Position numbers and translations under genes: made by a program. Shown one piece after another: positions 43,541 through 54,856 of a stretch of DNA of 64,000 nucleotides. Source of the stretch: Brachionus plicatilis (taxonomy: Eukaryota > Rotifera > Eurotatoria > Ploima > Brachionidae); contig QEOQ01000214.1 in assembly GCA_010279815.1 (NCBI GenBank), forward strand, positions 791,716 through 855,715, written 5' to 3'. Position 1 is the first letter of the stretch. Each line of letters begins with the position of its first letter. The notes below the pieces were generated by a model that had not been told where the DNA came from, made no database searches, and saw nothing but the letters and a program-made list of their open reading frames with translations.

Positions 43541-44956
43541 TTAATCATCAAATTTTTTTCTTTTTATTTGAAATTTTGAACTCTCAGCGCCATCGTAAAA
43601 TTGCTTTTCTTTGTCATAATCTTCCAAATTATCGGATTCATCTTCAATTCCTCTTTCCTTTTAATTATAATCAATGAAAATATCAATTAAAATTTCAATT
43701 GTAAAATTACTGTAATTTTATAAAAACAGCTCATATCTGGCAAGTAGGAAGATTTACAAACACAAGCTTGTCTTTTACTATTCCTCCAAGAAAGTAAGAT
43801 TCTTAAATTCGCCGAGTGGGCCCACGTCTCACCCAACGCAGGTACTAAATTGGAGCTGGACACATTTGACACAGAATCTCTAGTTATTCTAGTAGTCATT
43901 TGATTTGTAATCAAAATCTAATAAATCTAAAAATTTAAAATACATTTAGTTAAAATTTAAAATTAACAAAATACTGCCAAGTTGAACTTTGTGATCAATT
44001 GGTAAGCAATTGTCATCATATTATTTAGAATATTTGTCTTCATGGTTAGCAAATTTGAATCTTTGAAATCAACAAATCGAAATGGGTAAGCTAAACTATC
44101 GATTATTACTAATTTAATCTAAAGTAAAAAATTAGAATTTAAAAAATACAGAAAAAAAAAATCAAAAATTACACTAGGTTGTTTTTCAATTAAAACTTTG
44201 ACGTTGTTAAAACAAGCTAGGAGCTGAACATGGTCCGAACATCTGTAATAATAAATGTTCTGAAGAACTTTTTCGACAGTAAAATTGTGTTTTATTAGCT
44301 CTTTTTAATTGAGAATAAAATTTTTTGTTTAAAATAAAAATAATTTTCACCTTCTCGATTTGTCAAATTAAATCTATCAACTAATAAATTTTGTGTTGAT
44401 TTTACTATTTCAATGATCCGATTGCTAGTGAAACTACCTTCGGTATCTATAAAAATTGCTTTGGCATTTCTTCCTCCAAAAGTCTCTGGTATTTGCACAT
44501 TGACACACAATTGCATGCAGACTTGAGTTTTGCCAGCGCCTGCTGCACCACATAATTCTGTAATTTTACCAATTGGCACTCCACCTAAACAAAGCTCATG
44601 TGTCACACTAAATATTTTTAAAATAAACTACCTCCTAGTAATTTGTCGAATGCTGGAGAAAAAGTGCAAATAAATTCCAATTTCTGCTCAATTTGAAGCA
44701 AATCGTAAACACTGATAGGTTTTGAGGCCTGATACAAATCTAATGTTTCGTAGATTTCGAAAACTTCATTTTTAGATATTCCAAAATCTTGGTGAAATAA
44801 TTTTTACCAAAAAAATTTTACTAAAATTAACTATAAACCTTTAATTAAATCAGTTGGTTTTAAATTTTTTAATTCGTTTATACTTTCGACCCCGTTTTTT
44901 ATAAGTTTACTTTTTAGATGATTTGCTATAGGCAAACTGGTTACGTGTCGGTTCAT
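43541..44956 (-). CDS. RAD51C: RAD51C recombinase paralog
   Basis: Seven exons: 44956-44839, 44787-44632, 44584-44351, 44300-44173, 44118-43975, 43917-43711, 43657-43541. They give 1104 nt, 367 residues; human RAD51C has 376. Six introns are 47-57 nt. The N-terminal helical domain (MNRHVTSLPIANHLKSKLIK) leads to LLGGGVPIGKITELCGAAGA with Walker A GAAGAGKT. Then comes the family signature VNVQIPETFGGRNAKAIFID-TEGSF. Walker B is KLVIIDSLAYPF, followed by LITNQMTTRI and the C-terminal VPALGETWAHSANLRILLSW. VQIPE.FGG..aeA.FIDTEGSF separates RAD51C from RAD51, DMC1 and XRCC3. Role: RAD51 paralog complexes (BCDX2, CX3) in homologous recombination and crosslink repair in the nucleus. The tail is acidic, ending KRKKFDD, a possible basic nuclear signal. 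All catalytic motifs are intact. Confidence 0.93.
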
Positions 44957-45472
44957 TTAATTTTAAAATTCAAGAATTTATAAAAATTTTATTTTTAAAT
45001 ATTTAAAATTTTGAATTGTAATAAATAATAAAGATATTTATTAGAGGATAAAAAATTGTCTTGTTAAATTGTATTCAAAATTTTTTTTTTCAGTGAAAAA
45101 AATAAAGAGAATTCATTTGTAATAAACAATGATTAATAAAATTCATTGAATCTTTTTATTAAGTATTGTTGCCGGGTAGGTTGACTGGATCCCTTTGTAA
45201 TATTAGTGGGAGTAGTGTTACATAAAAGATATAAAATTTTTCATTTCAAAACACAGATCAAAACTATTTATTCGAATTAAACAATAATTATATATTTCTT
45301 AACTTGGCACCAGCAATCAATCAGTTGAGTTAGACTAACAAACTAGCAACTAGATTCATGACACTCATGAATATGAAAGGTCTAATAACCGGTAAATTTT
45401 TTAAATTCCGCCGGATTTTTTTTAAGGAATTGACTGAATTTTTATCGGAATTTATAAAATATTATGAAATTG
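44957..45472. other. Upstream region of RAD51C
   Basis: AT-rich. A GC-richer patch near 45172-45205 has no recognised function. Confidence 0.4.
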
Positions 45473-45764
45473 ACTGCGTTACACACAAACTTCCTAACAC
45501 ACATATTTATATTTTTTTTTTTTCTGCGTTCCACCTATTTTTTTTTCTCAATACACACATTTTTTGAAATTTGTGCGTTTTATTTTAAAAAATGGGTGAA
45601 AAATTAAAAACAAATTTTTATTGAAAATATTTTTTTAAATATATAGATAACCAGAATAAAACGCACAAATTTTAAAAAATGTGTGTTGAGAAAAAAAATA
45701 GGTGGAACGCAGCAAAAAATAAAAATATAAAAATGTGTGTTAAGAAATTTGTGTGTAACGCAGT
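45473..45764. mobile_element. Foldback element, 292 bp
   Basis: ACTGCGTTACACACAAA at the left is mirrored by TTTGTGTGTAACGCAGT at the right. The arms extend about 105 bp, including AACACACAT, CTGCGTTCCACCTATTTTTTT and AAATTTGTGCGTTTTATT and their complements. No convincing target duplication (GA left, AA or TA right). Non-coding. Confidence 0.75.
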
Positions 45765-46329
45765 AACTCTCAAATATTATTTATGTTTATTATAATTAAA
45801 GGCCGTTAATAAGATTAAACGCTTCACTTATGATGAAATAGCTAATTGTTATCTAATGCATATTTCATAAGGTTTCATGATACTCCTTAAAGAGTATCAT
45901 TCTTGTTTAGATGAGATTCTCAGCTCAAATATTTTGATAAAAGCTAAATAAATTCCGGCAGAATTTAAAAATCTACTAAAAGACGAAAATTCCGCTTTTT
46001 TTAAGTGTTTTACGTAATCAAAAATTTTTTTTTTGAGCCACGGAATTCCGCATTCTGGTTTCCGCTTTTTAGGGACAACCGAATTTTGTATTGAATAAAT
46101 TCGAAATATTGATTTAGATTCTAATTTAAGATAGATAAAAATTCATGTAATTTTCTATCTAATTATAGATTAAACAAATCATGTTTAATAAAGTTTAGTC
46201 ATTATATATTTAGAAAATTTATAAAAAAATATCTTTTTATTCAAATCAAAAACTAAAAATTTTGGTTTGAAATTTATATTTATTCATGAACTTCAATTTC
46301 CCAGAAAATGTATCTCCTATACATAAAAT
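45765..46329. other. Non-coding stretch
   Basis: AT-rich, with a GC-richer AAATTCCG/CGGAATTCCG patch at 45950-46085 that may be repeat debris. No boundaries found. Confidence 0.35.
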
Positions 46330-46700
46330 TGGATCAAAAACTGGCATCGTGTATCACTTACTTCAATAGACGTAAAGAAAATTAGAAAAATGATAATGGA
46401 GGAAATAATGAACTTTTACTTAAAAACAAATTAATCTCGAATAAACAACATGTTTTTTTACCTAACAGATCATTCACTTTGAATCTATATAAATTCTTTG
46501 ATAAAGCAACCTATGAATATGATAAAGGCAAATATGTGGACATTGTGTAAACTGACTTTTCAAAGGTCTTTGATAAAGTTCCTCATAGGAAATCGATGGC
46601 AAAACTTGAATCATATGGGACTAGTGGTTTTTGGCCACTCCCTCTCAAAGATTATCACTATGATTATTTGTTGTATCCTTTTAATAAAAACGTTTATAGT
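46330..46700 (+). pseudogene. Non-LTR RT fragment (motif 0-A region)
   Basis: Reads LLKNKLISNKQH with stops, FLPNRSFTLNLYKFFDKATY, then YVDIV-stop-TDFSKVFDKVPHRKS. The D-F-S-K-V/A-F-D-K-V motif A identifies RT. The upstream domains are missing. The downstream side is interrupted by the 46711-47010 palindrome. Confidence 0.75.
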
Positions 46701-46710
46701 GGTGATTTGA

Positions 46711-47010
46711 TAACAGTATTTTACGAAAAATTACGTAAAATACCGTTTATTAACCAAATTTTACCACATTTTACGTAAATTAACGTAAAATCCGAAAAGT
46801 GAAAAAGAGGTATTTTACTAAAAATAACGTAAATTTTCAGGATTTTGAGATAATTTTGGTAAAATTCAAAACGGCCGATTCAAAATTCAAAATTTTTGAA
46901 AAATGTCTTTTTTTTCCAAAAATCGAAAATTTAAGAAATTTTTTTTTTCAAAATTTTTCCAAAATTATCTCAAAGTCCTGAAAATTTACGTAATTTTTCG
47001 TAAAATACCT
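46711..47010. mobile_element. Degraded palindromic Tc1-type MITE
   Basis: CAGTATTTTACGAAAAATTACG at the left mirrors CGTAATTTTTCGTAAAATACCT at the right. The inner arms CGTAAATTTTCAGGATTTTGAG and CTCAAAGTCCTGAAAATTTACG pair as well. TACGTA-type motifs recur. Flanks are not a clean TA. It is inserted in the RT fragment. Confidence 0.65.
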
Positions 47011-47120
47011 AAAAAATAGAGCTAATTAATCTAATAGAGTTAAAAGATAGAGCTAATTCAAAGTTGGTTGGCTTTTAAAAAAGGGTTCTAAGGGAAGACA
47101 AATCAATAATGGAGCCAACT

Positions 47121-47401
47121 TCTACTTTCTAATTGTGCAAAATGGTTCTGCAAAAAGTACAATATTGTACAAATTTGTACAAAAGAATTCCAAGCTCTGC
47201 AAAAACACTGCAATTTATTGCATAGTTTAATCAAGGATTTTTTGATGGTGTGCATTTTACAGAAAATTGCAGAGTTTTTGCAGAGCTTGGAATTCTTTTG
47301 TACAAATTTGTACAATATTGTACTTTTTGCAGAATCATTTTTGCACAATTAGAAAAAATATTATAAAGTCTTTACTTTTTGTACCAAAATTTCACATTGC
47401 C
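47121..47401. mobile_element. 5'-truncated copy of the 27.7-kb foldback
   Basis: Shares CTAATTGTGCAAAA.TGGTTCTGC, GTACAATATTGTACAAATTTG and the right terminus TTTCACATTGCC with 27711-28062. The outer ~60 bp of the left arm is missing. The centre is inverted relative to the other copy. Frames on both strands are palindrome products, not genes. Confidence 0.85.
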
Positions 47402-48638
47402 AATTAATGGCAATTTCTATTTAAGTGAGGTCGAAATGAAATAAAAGGATGATATAAATTAATTAAGCATAATAATATATAATCAGATTTTATTTAAAAA
47501 AAAAAACTTTTAAAAAATAAAGTTCTAAAATAGCTCAATTTGACCCTAAATTATTTAAGTCAATCGAGCGAATCTTTTTGCTTCGTCAAATTCATTATTG
47601 AAATTATCTATTTAATTGCGAATGATAATAAATTTGATCCGATGACTGATTAAAAATATCAATTTGGCAAAAAGGTACACTTCTTTTTTATTAAAATTTA
47701 TTTCAAGTTAAAAAAATATTTTTCATTTTCTAGAAAAAAAATTTTGAAAGCAATCTTTAAGAAAAATTGAAAGACATTTTGCAAGATAACATTTTATTTT
47801 GAAAAAAGATAATAATGATTTTCCTTATTATTAACTAACATTGTTTATAGTTAAAATTAAGTTTGAATATTTTAATGCGTGAATTTGTTTGTAAATTTGA
47901 TAAAAGCGATGACATGTTTCATTATCCATGAATCAAAATTTGACTATAAAATTTTAACTGTGAATAATACAGTATTAAAATAGAAAAATAAAAAATTAGA
48001 CTATTTTTTTTTATTAATTACTATTAATTTTACAAATTTACTGACCTTCAAATAAATTTGCGTAATAAAATTATTTTCTTTATTTTGTTCTTTTGTAAGT
48101 TACTAAAACTGTAATTATAATTCACCCTGAAAAACTTAAATTATAAAAAAATTCAAAAATAAATAATTCATTTTTTAACGAATAATTTTAGTTCTCTGTA
48201 ATTTCTAAAACAAACTGTAAGAACAAGTAAATATAAATTTAGTTTATTTTTTCGTGTCATCAATTTTTTTGTTTTTTAAATTTTTATTAAATTCTTGTTT
48301 CAATAAATTACAGATTTTTTAGTAATAGACTGAACAGTTATTTACTTAAATAAATAAATTTTAGGTAAATAAGAAAAATATTATCATTTCTGTGATTTAC
48401 TAATAGTTCAGAAATTTTGTAAATTTACTGGTTTTGTTTAATTTTCTATAACATTAACAAACGGAAAATTTGTTTTTAAAAATGTTTGAGAAAAACAAGT
48501 GAAAATTATGCTAGATTAACTCGAGATTTTAAGAAGAAAATTTTTTAAAAATCTTGAAACCTTGAACTAAATAAAAGCCACATGTAAAATTATTTCGAAT
48601 TGAAAATTTAAAAAATTTCATTTCTAATTTTAAAAAAA
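47402..48638. other. AT-rich intergenic upstream of the 48.6-kb gene
   Basis: Presumed promoter region. Nothing recognisable. Confidence 0.4.
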
Positions 48639-49812
48639 ATGGCCGAAAATAAATTACAAAGCGGAGTAAATTTTTGATCAAATTTTCTAATTCCTTCTAA
48701 TTCTTTTATCAAATTTAGTTAATTGAATTAAGTGAACAATACAATCAGGTTCAGTTCCTTCTTTTAGTAGAAAAAATCAGTAAAGGTTTGAAATTGAATT
48801 TAATATATTTGTTTTCACTTATTTTTAATATTCAGTTTTTTTTAAATTTTATTTTTTTGTTTAATTAAAAATTTTTAATTTCTTAATTTAGATTTGGAGA
48901 AACTTGAGACGGAGAATAAAAAAAGTATAAACATATAGTGATTTTTTTCCTATTAATTTAATTATTTTGAAATTTTCTAAAAAAATATAATTAAACAATT
49001 TTGATAGGTTTTCATTTAATTAATTTATTTTTAACATTTTATTGGAAAGGACAATAGTTTAAATTAAAAAACTTAATTAATTATTTTGTTTCAGTTTTGA
49101 AGAAGCAGCAAGAAAATAAAGTCTTTATTCTCGGTTTAGAATGTCGTCTAAAAAATATCGAAGAACAGGGTAATTATTAGATTAAAAATTATTTTTTTTT
49201 AAATTAAAAAATTATTGGAAGTGAGAGTGAACCAGGTCAATGTTAACATGGGTAAATAATCCTAATAAATTTTTAATTAAACAATTGTAATTAATAATCT
49301 TAATTTTTTTTATTTTAAAAACTCTTTTAGTACCACAAACACCAACAACTAGAACGACCGCTTTGAATTGTAAAAAAAAAAATTTATTACAAAAATAAAT
49401 TATTTATTTTTATTCAAGGTTGTTCTCCTATTAACTATTTGGAGCAAATGAAAAGTTTTATTTTAATATATAATTATTTTTTTTTTACTTTTATAAAAAT
49501 TTTAAGAAATTTCTACGGCACTTGAAGAAATCTCTGAGACAATTAAAGAAACTACAATAAAAGGTAAAAAAAATAAAAATTCACATTTTCTAACAACAAA
49601 ACAGCACTTATTTATTATTTTTACTAAAACTTTTTATTTTACTTTAAATTTTAAAAAATGAGAGATTCCTAAAATAAAAAAAAAATATTTATAATTTAGA
49701 TTTTGATTGTAGTGGGTTCCAAAATAACCTCGTTCAAATTTTAATCATGTTAAACGGAATATGTATAATAATTTTTTGCATAGTTGCAAGTTCATTTGGC
49801 TTCAAAAAATAA
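48639..49812 (+). CDS. Eight-exon tail-anchored coiled-coil protein
   Basis: Found by chaining splice sites. Exons 48639-48665, 48719-48785, 48892-48924, 49095-49169, 49331-49369, 49419-49454, 49507-49563 and 49700-49812 sum to 447 nt, 148 residues, with no stop. All introns are GT..AG. Intron 1 is phase 0; all the others are phase 1. Product: MAENKLQSG, LIELSEQYNQVQFLLLVEKI, then charged heptads (DLEKLETENKK, LKKQQENKVFILGLECRLKN). Next are a Thr/Pro linker (VPQTPTTRTT), SPINYLEQMKK and ISTALEEISETIKETT. The C-terminus is a membrane segment QILIMLNGICIIIFCIVASS then FGFKK-stop. One C-terminal TM with a short basic tail means a tail-anchored protein of ER, mitochondria or vesicles. AATAAA lies at 49835. 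I recognise no family; the SNARE-like layout is only superficial. Confidence 0.65.
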
Positions 49813-50947
49813 ACTTATTTTGTTGTGCTAAACAAATAAAAATTTAAAATTTAACTTTTTTATTTTAAATTCAACAGATCATTTTATATTAATCCCTCTT
49901 ATTTATTTATTATTTCTTATTTTCAGAGATTTTAAATTAATTATTTAATTTTTAAGAATAAAGACATTTGAGTTGTTTATTAAATTTTAAAAAAAAGACT
50001 TTTTAAAATTTTTAATCATTTTATTGAGCTAAATTAGAAATAAAATATTTTTAAAAATTAAATCTAAGCACAATTTACCAAGCTTGAGATTACTTTTATA
50101 GGACAAAATGGACAGCCCAAGATTTAAAAAAAAAAAATGAAAAATTAAAAAGCTATCATCTGAATATTGAGACAATTGATTAAAGGTATAGGCAATTTAT
50201 GACTGATGAAGAAAGACGACTGATTGAAGTAGATTAGGAAAAAAATTTCAATAAGTTTGATCAAATCTAATAGACAAGAATGCAAATGAATCAAGAAAAA
50301 TAATTAAAGATCAAATTAAAAGATTAATGGTCTTTAAGCGTTCAAAGAAGAGGAAAAAGATAATGTTGGTTGGACGTTTTGAACAGTTTAAAAAATCGAA
50401 TAAAATCATTCTAGAGCAGTTGAAAAAATTTTTTTTTAAATTTTCAATGAAGAATTTAAAATTTTTCATAAAAAACTTAATAGTCTTATTATTAATTGAA
50501 CTGCAGATTTAAGAATTTTTTAAGCTTCAAAAACCATATTTTTAAATTTGAAAAAAGAGGATAACCATTTGTAATTTTTCAAATGATGATATTGTCATAC
50601 CCTTGGTATTACTTCTTTATATAAATATAATATCTTGAAAACAAAGTAACTTTATTATATTTTAATGATGTCGTTTTTAAATATTGAAAGTTGATTGTGA
50701 AAACTTTATTTATTTGTTTAATCTTTTATTATAAATAAATGAACAAGCCAGCTACCAAGAGGAGAAGTATATTCTACTTGGACTCACTGGCAAGTGAAAT
50801 AAAATATTCTTTTATTTATCCTTGCTTGTGTCACCCATTTGTTGGCGTGACAATATTACGCATTTTAATCTATTTTAATCTTTTTTTCAATCTATTGCTT
50901 TTATTTAAGTCTAATAATTTCCCAATAATTCTAATTTAGTCTCATGA
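49813..50947. other. AT-rich stretch with decayed coding-like text
   Basis: Around 50190-50260 (+) a broken frame reads YRQFMTDEERRLIEVD, stop, EKNFNKFDQI. It is coding-like but has stops every 10-20 codons. Near 50735-50800 a frame reads NEQASYQEEKYILLGLTGK-stop. Neither has partner exons or a recognised family. Confidence 0.35.
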
Positions 50948-51123
50948 ATATTAAAGTCCCAAGTCTCAAGTCAAGTCCAAGTCCGGAATTTTTTTTTCAA
51001 AAGTCCAAGTCAAAGTTTTTTATTTTTTAAAGTCCGGACTTCATGATACTTCAAAAAATTCATGATAATCGGACTTTTTTAAATAAAAATAAAATTTATA
51101 TTCTGGACTTGGACTTTAATATC
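50948..51123. mobile_element. AAGTC-repeat MITE fragment
   Basis: ATTAAAGTCCCAAGTCTCAA..CAAGTCCAAGTCCGG at the left is mirrored by GGACTTGGACTTTAAT at the right. Same repeat vocabulary as the hAT MITE family, but CAGAG termini and TSD are not visible. Confidence 0.55.
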
Positions 51124-51580
51124 GGACTTGTTGTGTTTTTGTTCGAAAGAAAAAAGTCTGTAAATACTCCAAATAATGAATAAAATTCACCAAAATTTAA
51201 TTTTTTTACCCAATTTTATTAGAATTACAACAATTAATAAGAAAAGCAATAAAAAAATATTGATTTTTTGCAATCTTTTTTGTTAAATTTACAATTGTAT
51301 GTGTGTTTATCGTAATCAACTAACTTGTTTGTACTGTGAAAATTCCAGGGGACATTGTCAAAATGTAAATTTGTGACCAGTCTTTTGAATTCTTTCAACG
51401 ATTCACATTCTTGAACTCAATCGTAAGTCTTTACTGTATTTCTTTTATTTGTGAAAATGTCATCAGCGTCATTGCTTGTATGGCTAAAGTTATTTTCTAG
51501 AATACTTAGAGAACTAGACATTTTTTATTAATGGAACATTTATTAATAAATTAGGTGTCGTTTTAATTTAATTGGGAAAA
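51124..51580. other. Non-coding stretch
   Basis: AT-rich. No gene supported. Confidence 0.35.
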
Positions 51581-51591
51581 TATTCAAAAAA

Positions 51592-51887
51592 GAACCCGTA
51601 AAGCCGAATGGTATGTGTGTTAGTCATGTAAGCAGAGGATCGAGGGTTCGAAACCCGCTGAGGGTGAAAAAATCTTCAAAATGTCTCTGTAGTACGAGAC
51701 GAATGTTTAAACCCCTTTCATCATAAAAAATAGGGGTACCCGTTTTCGACTGAGTAATAATAGCGGTGTAGATGACCAACTCGATGCAGTTACCTCTGTG
51801 TCAGGTCGGAGCCATTGCTCAAAAAGGTACAGGAAAAGGAGATGAGCGCCTCCCCATTATCCACTAGGATAGAATGGGGCATATTTA
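51592..51887 (+). mobile_element. tRNA-derived SINE with TSD
   Basis: The head carries a Pol III A box, TGGTATGTGTG (51609-51619), and a canonical B box, GGTTCGAAACC (51645-51655). The remaining ~230 bp body is much more GC-rich than its surroundings (ACCAACTCGATGCAGTTACC, GGTCGGAGCCATTGCTC, GATGAGCGCCTCCCC). It is flanked by TATTCAAAAAA direct repeats (51581-51591 and 51888-51898). The acceptor stem does not pair, so this is not a functional tRNA. Good TSD suggests a fairly recent insertion by LINE machinery. Confidence 0.85.
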
Positions 51888-51898
51888 TATTCAAAAAA

Positions 51899-52553
51899 AA
51901 GTAACGTTTTATAAAATCAGGTGTAAATCTTAATTCATATTTCTAATTTAATTAAAGGGGACAATTAATATAAAAATTGGAGAAAGAAATTAATTATTAA
52001 GATAGAGAAGCAGAGCTTTATATATGCGAGTAACGAGCCGTTATTTTGTAACAAATGTGTTGAAACATTGATGGGCATAGTTCAAAAAGAGTAAGGGAGG
52101 TTAAATTTTTTTATTTATTTTTATTGGGTTTGGCTTATTTCATCCAAGTCTTTTCATAGAATTAAATGTACTTCTTTATAGACAGCATTTTAGAAGTAAA
52201 AAATAAAATCAAATTAGTAAATTTAAGTTTAAAAAAATTTGAAATGAGATAGGTTTAAACAAAAAAAATAAAGAAAAAATAGGACAAAAAATTAGATAGT
52301 ATCTAAATAAATATATAAGGGAAATGTTAATTTTTTTTTACGCTATTAAGTAGGATACCAATTAAATTAAAAATTGATAGTTTTTATAGTGCGGTCTTCG
52401 GCTTGGTCGGTAGGGTGGGGTGGGATGTGGAAGATGACGATAATTAGGTTTAATTTATATATATTTATTTTTCAAACTGTAAATGAAATAAGTATATAAA
52501 ATATGAAATAAAAGTAGAAAAAAAGTATTGATAAACATTTTAATCATATGTAA
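51899..52553. other. Non-coding stretch
   Basis: AT-rich. A G-rich patch at 52396-52430 (GGTCGGTAGGGTGGGGTGGG) is the only unusual composition. No gene seen. Confidence 0.4.
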
Positions 52554-53690
52554 TTAATTTGGCAATAAATTTTTAAATATTGATAATGTTTTATCTTTTA
52601 ACTGATTTAATCTTAATTCTTCTGTTTGTCTTGGAATCAAATTTATACTTTCTTTAATTTTAGTAAGCCTATCGTGAGGAAAAGGAATAATTAAAAAGTC
52701 ATTTATATTTTTTAAACGCGATAATGCGACAAACGTTAAGCCTAGTGATCTTTCAGATTTTCCAAGATCTTTAATGGCTTTTTTAAGTGTCTGTCCCTGG
52801 GATTTGTGTGTTGTCATACCATATTCTAGTCTAATTGGAACTTGAGTTCTGGTAGCAGCTTGTAGTTCTGTGTTTAAGAAAACGAACTTATTTGATTAAT
52901 TGGGATATAATTTTTTTGTGATGTTCATCAAAAAGTTGAGGACCAGTAAAATCCAAAAATTCTATTATAACTGCTTCCGGTAAATAACCTGGCTTGTAAT
53001 ATTCTGAGACAATTATATCCTTAATTGTTCCACTAGCACTATTCACAAGTCCTGTGGAAGTCCATATATTTGAAGTTAAGTATATTTTTGAATTAATTGA
53101 GCAATAAATTGAATTAGAAAGACCTGCAAATTGATCACTTTTTAATTTTCTAGCAGCTCCAGAGCTATTGTGTGCTATAAAATTTATAATTGGCATATTT
53201 AGTTCAGTTAACTTTTCATTGTTGTACTTATCAACTTTATCGTTCTCAAAATATAGTCTTGTAGCGTCAGAAAAATTTTGTATATTAATCAAATTCACAG
53301 AATTTTCTAAAAGAAGTTTCCAATCTTCACAGTGTTCTCACAGTTTCGGCATCTGGGAAGTAATTCGATAAATTTTGATTGTTTCAGATCTCCAGTTGTA
53401 TTTGTCTGTCTTTCAACTTTTTCTAACATAAAACAGTATCAAATTTCTTATATGCGTTATAACCATCTATTGAAAGTGAACCAAGCCCATTTGTAGCGTA
53501 TAGTGGAGATCCACAAACAGGTAGAAGTTACCCAGGGTCACCAACGAGTATTACAGATTATCCTCCAAATAATATATTTTTAGCTTTGATATCTCTCATT
53601 CTGTGATGGATAATACCGAATATTTTTTGGGACAACATTGAATACTCATCGATAATTAGGAATTTTACAAATTTTTTGATTTAATGAGAC
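52554..53690 (-). pseudogene. Broken PIF1-family helicase (Helitron/PIF1 type)
   Basis: From 53690 down, across frameshifts and stops: FVKFLIIDEYSMLSQKIFGI (motif II, DEYS), SVILVGDPG-stop-LLPVCGSPLYA (motif III), RQTNTTGDLKQSKFIELLPR, a middle domain (SDATRLYFENDKVDKYNNEK, FIAHNSSGAARK), GLVNSASGTIKDI, and the C-terminal TTHKSQGQTLKKAIKDLG with GLTFVALSRLKNINDFLI (motifs V/VI). The order is that of SF1B PIF1 helicases, which also form the helicase half of Helitron Rep-Hel proteins. Walker A is missing upstream and at least three frame breaks exist. No Rep domain is in reach, so a cellular PIF1 duplicate versus a Helitron cannot be decided. Confidence 0.8.
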
Positions 53691-53867
53691 TTTAGATTTT
53701 ATTTTTAGAATTAACAAAATATTAACAAAACTTTAATTTATTATTATCAATTAATTGTAAATTTCATGGCAGATAAAATAGTAAAAGAACAATAATTGTT
53801 TGTTGTTTTCTTTTATTTACATTAAAGTGTTAGATTTTATAATTAAACAAAACCGATAGCCAATAGT

Positions 53868-54062
53868 TTCGCTGAAGTATTCGTCGAATCAGAATGCAGG
53901 GTTTCAATTCTTGAATTGAAAATTCGTTCAATATCCAAGATTTTCCTATGTACACATCTGGTTATTAGCTCGTCGCGATGCTCGTTCCTCGCAATTATTA
54001 TTTATTCAGTAAACACCGCGAGGGTGATGTAAAAAAAAAATAAAATAAAATAAAAAAAAAGT
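53868..54062 (+). mobile_element. Possible second SINE with (AAAAT)n tail
   Basis: A GC-richer block starts AGCCAATAGTTTCGCTGAAG, has a B-box-like GGGTTTCAATTC near 53899, and ends ACCGCGAGGGTGATGT. An A-rich tail with AAAAT units follows (54027-54060). No TSD could be read. It could also be a LINE 3' end. Confidence 0.4.
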
Positions 54063-54077
54063 GAATTAAAGTAATTA

Positions 54078-54540
54078 CAGTCGAGTTCGGTTATAACGAA
54101 CTTACTTCGGAACTCTCAAAATGGTTCGTTATAAACGAACTTCGTTATATCCGAAACATAAAAAAGGTAAAAATTTTTCGTTTCGTTGCTTGACTTCTAG
54201 AATTCATTTTTTTTATTAATTGAGGATCATTCTCTTTTAATTTTTATAGATAAATGTGTGAATTTTCTCCGATAAAATTAACCGTCTTATGGTTAATTGA
54301 CAGATAAGATTAGGATTCAAAAAAATTTCATACTTTTTTGTCAAGTTAGTTATAAAAAAATAGATTCTACTGAGAATTTTTAAAAAAGACTTCGTTATAA
54401 CCGAGTTTTCGTTATAACCGAGTTCGTTATATCCGTAAAAAATAACATTATAAAGATTGTTGTTTTACAATCTATTGAATTTTTTTTCGCTATAACCGAT
54501 TTTTCGTTATAAGCGTTTTCGCTATAACCGAACTCGACTG
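54078..54540. mobile_element. pogo/Tigger-type MITE, TA target
   Basis: CAGTCGAGTTCGGTTATAAC at the left and GCTATAACCGAACTCGACTG at the right are inverted repeats. They are flanked by TA (54076-54077, 54541-54542). Near both ends GTTATA(A/T)CCGA/TTCGTTATA motifs repeat several times, as in Tigger/pogo elements. 463 bp, non-coding. Confidence 0.9.
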
Positions 54541-54856
54541 TAATATTTTGGGTTTTTTATTCAAAATTTGGGGTATCGATATTTTAGAGCCTTTATTTAA
54601 TCTAAAATAGTTATCGAAAACAGCCGTTCTGTGGCCAGTGTAAATAGGGAATTTAAATAGCTAAAAAGTAAAAGTTTTAAATAGATTAGTTGTAAATGTA
54701 ATGTGTAAATAAAGCTGTGAATAGTCTTCTTTTTGATGCTATAAATAGTGTGTGCTGTGTTGTAGTTTGTTGAGCTGGCAAATGTTGATTTATTTTGTGG
54801 TTGCGACACCACTGGACTTTTAAATAACTCTGCCATATTCTTTCAGCCATTAAATT
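54541..54856. other. Unassigned stretch, possible TE end on minus
   Basis: The minus frame at 54836-54597 (MAELFKSPVVSQPQNKSTFA..) has normal-looking codons at its start, then becomes Leu/Phe-rich. A TATTTATAG motif and AATAAA lie downstream on the minus strand, so a solo LTR is conceivable. I could not find LTR ends or a TSD. Confidence 0.25.

Noticed and set aside
51601..51665. Functional tRNA gene
   Set aside because: A and B boxes are present, but the acceptor stem and anticodon arm do not pair. A long GC-rich body and a TSD follow, so it is a SINE head.
54545..54836. Solo LTR on the minus strand
   Set aside because: TG start, TATA-like and AATAAA motifs are suggestive, but I found neither matching ends nor a 4-6-bp duplication.
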